Shown here one piece after another: positions 62,259-64,000 of a stretch of 64,000 bases of DNA. This stretch comes from Crassaminicella indica. Lineage in GTDB: Bacteria > Bacillota > Clostridia > Peptostreptococcales > Thermotaleaceae. Where the stretch lies: contig NZ_CP078093.1 of the NCBI RefSeq assembly GCF_019203185.1, positions 1,895,058 to 1,959,057 of the forward strand, read 5' to 3'. The notes below the pieces were generated by a model that saw only the letters and a program-made list of their open reading frames with translations, searched no databases and was not told the DNA's origin. A program made the translations under genes and the position numbers. Each line of letters starts with the position of its first letter. The first letter of the stretch is position 1.

Positions 62259-62603
62259 ATGAATCACAATATAAAAATTGATGAAGGAAGATATAAATAT
62301 GGGTACGTAAAGGGAAGAGTAGATGGCTTTGAGTGGTATGCATTAGTTCACAAGGAACAGAGTGAAAATGGCATTAATCCTGTAAATCTTCAAAATGGAC
62401 AGGGTAGAGTTACACGGCTATGTGTATATAAAGATGTGGTAGAACATGGAGGAAATCCTTATGCACCTACATGCAGCATAAAAAGGTTTATATATGCAAA
62501 TTATAAAAGAGAGTGGGATGTATTAAATAGCAGTTACATAGGGATGGTAAAAGAATTGGTTAGCTATTTAGAAAAAAGATATTCTTTAAGAATTGTAAAA
62601 TAA
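62259..62603 (+). CDS. DUF7678-like small protein (114 aa)
   Basis: AAGGTGGGGGTTTT precedes the ATG. A soluble protein with segments YKYGYVKGRVDGFEWYALVH and GQGRVTRLCVYKDVVEHGGN, which I associate with an uncharacterised family in Firmicutes and phages (DUF7678). No catalytic motif is evident. Function unknown. Confidence 0.6.
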   Translation: MNHNIKIDEGRYKYGYVKGRVDGFEWYALVHKEQSENGINPVNLQNGQGRVTRLCVYKDVVEHGGNPYAPTCSIKRFIYANYKREWDVLNSSYIGMVKELVSYLEKRYSLRIVK

Positions 62604-62616
62604 TTAGCTTTATATA

Positions 62617-62646
62617 TTGACTTTTATTGTAGAAAAAATATATAAT
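62617..62646 (+). promoter_or_regulatory. Promoter of the valS T-box transcript
   Basis: TTGACT (62617-62622) and TATAAT (62641-62646), spacing 18. Confidence 0.65.
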
Positions 62647-62654
62647 AATGAAAA

Positions 62655-62900
62655 AATGATTGTAAAAAACATTGAAGAAGAGGAGTAAATAATCAACCCC
62701 CTCTAGAGAGAGAAATCCATAGGCTGGAAGATTTCTTAGGGGAGTGTTATTGAAGGTAGCTTCTGAGTTGCTGAATTGAAATAGAGTAGGTTCAGCCGGG
62801 AAATCCCGTTATAGAAAGATAAGTGCCAGTAAAACTGGAATTAAGGTGGTACCGCGAAATTTCCCTTTCGTCCTTATATAGGATGAAAGGGTTTTTTATT
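62655..62900 (+). promoter_or_regulatory. T-box riboswitch, valine (valS leader)
   Basis: The T-box AAGGTGGTACCGCG is at 62843-62856. The terminator stem CCCTTTCGTCC...GGATGAAAGGG with T-run follows (62862-62900). The specifier is GTA (62756-62758) in GAAG-GTA-GC, parallel to the ATC site in the ileS leader; an AGTAGG box follows at about 62786. It controls the small gene at 62915 and valS. Confidence 0.9.
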
Positions 62901-62914
62901 TTGGGAGTGAGAGC

Positions 62915-63109
62915 ATGTTTTTTATAGGTATAATTCTTTTGATGCTTGGGGCAATGTTTGTTTATAGGACAAATGATTGTATAAAGCTTTTTAAAGTGAA
63001 AAATCTTATTCGCCTAAAAGTGATAGGATTAATAGTTTCAATTATAGGCGTTTTGATGATTCTATATGGAGATTTTCCAAAAGGTTTAGAATTTATCAGA
63101 ATATTTTAA
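62915..63109 (+). CDS. Small two-helix membrane protein between T-box and valS (64 aa)
   Basis: GGGAGTGAGAGC precedes the ATG. Two hydrophobic segments (1-17, [17 protein letters not shown]; and 36-52, [17 protein letters not shown]) flank a basic loop ([12 protein letters not shown]). It lies 14 bases before the start of valS, under the same T-box, so it should respond to valine starvation. Family not recognised. Confidence 0.7.
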   Translation: MFFIGIILLMLGAMFVYRTNDCIKLFKVKNLIRLKVIGLIVSIIGVLMILYGDFPKGLEFIRIF

Positions 63110-63123
63110 GAAAGAGGAGTGTT

Positions 63124-64000
63124 ATGATGACGATTAAAAATTTGGATAAAACATATAATCCACAAGAATTTGAAAAAAGAATCTATGATACTTGGATGGA
63201 AAAAGGTTATTTTAAGGCAGAAGTGAATCCTGAAAAGGATTCATATACAATAGTATTACCACCACCTAATATTACTGGACAGCTTCATATGGGACATGCT
63301 CTTGACCATACACTACAAGATATCTTGATTAGATGGAAAAGAATGCAGGGCTATGAGGCTTTATGGCTTCCAGGAACAGATCATGCTAGTATTGCAACGG
63401 AGGTAAAGGTAGTAGAAAAAATATTAAAAGAAGAAGGAAAAACAAAAGAAGAGCTTGGAAGAGATGAGTTTTTAAAAAGAGCATGGGAATGGAAGGAAGA
63501 ATATGGTGGAAGAATTGTAGAACAAATGCAAAAGCTAGGAAATTCATGTGATTGGTCAAAAGAAAGATTTACAATGGATGAAGGCTGTAACAAGGCTGTA
63601 AAAGAAGTTTTTGTAAGATTGTATGAAAAGGGATATATATATAGAGGAAACCGTCTGATCAATTGGTGTCCAGATTGTAAAACTTCACTTTCTGATGCAG
63701 AAGTTGAACATGAAGAGCAGGCAGGACATTTCTGGCATATAAAATATCCAGTAAAGGATAGTGATGAATTTTTAGAAATTGCTACTACAAGACCAGAAAC
63801 TATGTTAGGAGATACAGCGGTAGCAGTACATCCAGAAGATGAAAGATATACTCATCTAATTGGAAAAACTTTAATATTGCCAATTGTAGAAAGAGAAATT
63901 CCTATTATTGCAGATGAATATGTAGATAAAGAATTTGGTACAGGAGCAGTAAAAATTACACCTGCTCATGATCCAAATGACTTTGAAGTAGGACTAAGAC
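63124..64000 (+). CDS. valS: Valyl-tRNA synthetase (5' part, cut by window end)
   Basis: The first 292 codons are present, starting at ATG 63124 or 63127 after AGAAAGAGGAGTGTT. The class I HIGH motif is normal ([22 protein letters not shown]), followed by [20 protein letters not shown] and the editing-domain region ([18 protein letters not shown]). KMSKS is beyond the window. Charges tRNA-Val; controlled by the Val T-box. Confidence 0.95.
   Translation, partial: MMTIKNLDKTYNPQEFEKRIYDTWMEKGYFKAEVNPEKDSYTIVLPPPNITGQLHMGHALDHTLQDILIRWKRMQGYEALWLPGTDHASIATEVKVVEKILKEEGKTKEELGRDEFLKRAWEWKEEYGGRIVEQMQKLGNSCDWSKERFTMDEGCNKAVKEVFVRLYEKGYIYRGNRLINWCPDCKTSLSDAEVEHEEQAGHFWHIKYPVKDSDEFLEIATTRPETMLGDTAVAVHPEDERYTHLIGKTLILPIVEREIPIIADEYVDKEFGTGAVKITPAHDPNDFEVGLR

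Overview
The window is low-GC, Gram-positive, anaerobic and spore-forming in character. The evidence is the sporulation set prkA-yhbH-spoVR, the germination pair cwlJ-gerQ, strong AGGAGG-type ribosome sites, two T-box leaders, a complete D-proline reductase (prd) locus with two in-frame UGA (selenocysteine) codons, and very AT-rich intergenic DNA. This points to an amino-acid-fermenting Clostridia (Clostridiaceae/Peptostreptococcaceae type). I cannot fix the genus from sequence alone.

Layout: (1) 1-3391 is the 3' end of prkA followed by yhbH and spoVR. (2) 3398-22552 is a ~19 kb accessory island flanked by identical 17-bp copies of a terminator stem. It lies between spoVR and what looks like the original spoVR terminator. 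It holds a complete IS4-family element with 11-bp target duplication, two remnants of the same IS, a complete IS3 (IS150-like) element, an IS605-like element (broken tnpA and tnpB plus a small ribbon-helix-helix gene), IS1182, Tn3 and IS200 remnants, a broken tyrosine recombinase, two broken cell-wall hydrolases, a Fic protein, and several small or unrecognised genes. (3) 22704-28018 is a polyamine operon (speA, XRE-cupin regulator, a decayed speD remnant, speE, speB) followed by pyrC. (4) 28019-49682 is mostly housekeeping: ileS under a T-box, a PAS-GGDEF-EAL protein, gerQ-cwlJ, DEAD-box helicase, mgtC, parvulin, rlmN, an M14 endopeptidase, gap, relQ and others. (5) 49846-59620 is the proline reductase locus: the sigma-54 activator prdR, a -24/-12 promoter, prdC (Sec), prdA (pyruvoyl proprotein), a small linked gene, prdB (Sec), prdD, prdE, prdF and a TauE/SafE-type permease. 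(6) 59766-64000 has prsW, an orphan substrate-binding lipoprotein, small membrane proteins and the start of valS under its own T-box.

How the genes work together: PrdF interconverts L- and D-proline. PrdA/PrdB reduce D-proline to 5-aminovalerate, with electrons probably entering through the RnfC-like selenoprotein PrdC. PrdR plus sigma-54 switches the operon on. SpeA, SpeE and SpeB form an arginine-agmatine-putrescine-spermidine route, but the aminopropyl-donor enzyme SpeD normally expected there is reduced to a fragment. The most notable observations are the speD decay, the swapped signature motif (GIHH) in IleS that has been linked to mupirocin hyper-resistance, the prdD/prdE split exactly at the PrdA self-cleavage point, the island splitting spoVR from its terminator, an RHH gene overlapping tnpA, and a ~235-nt hairpin downstream of pyrC. 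I did not find a clearly new multi-gene system. I found no CRISPR array, tRNA or rRNA.
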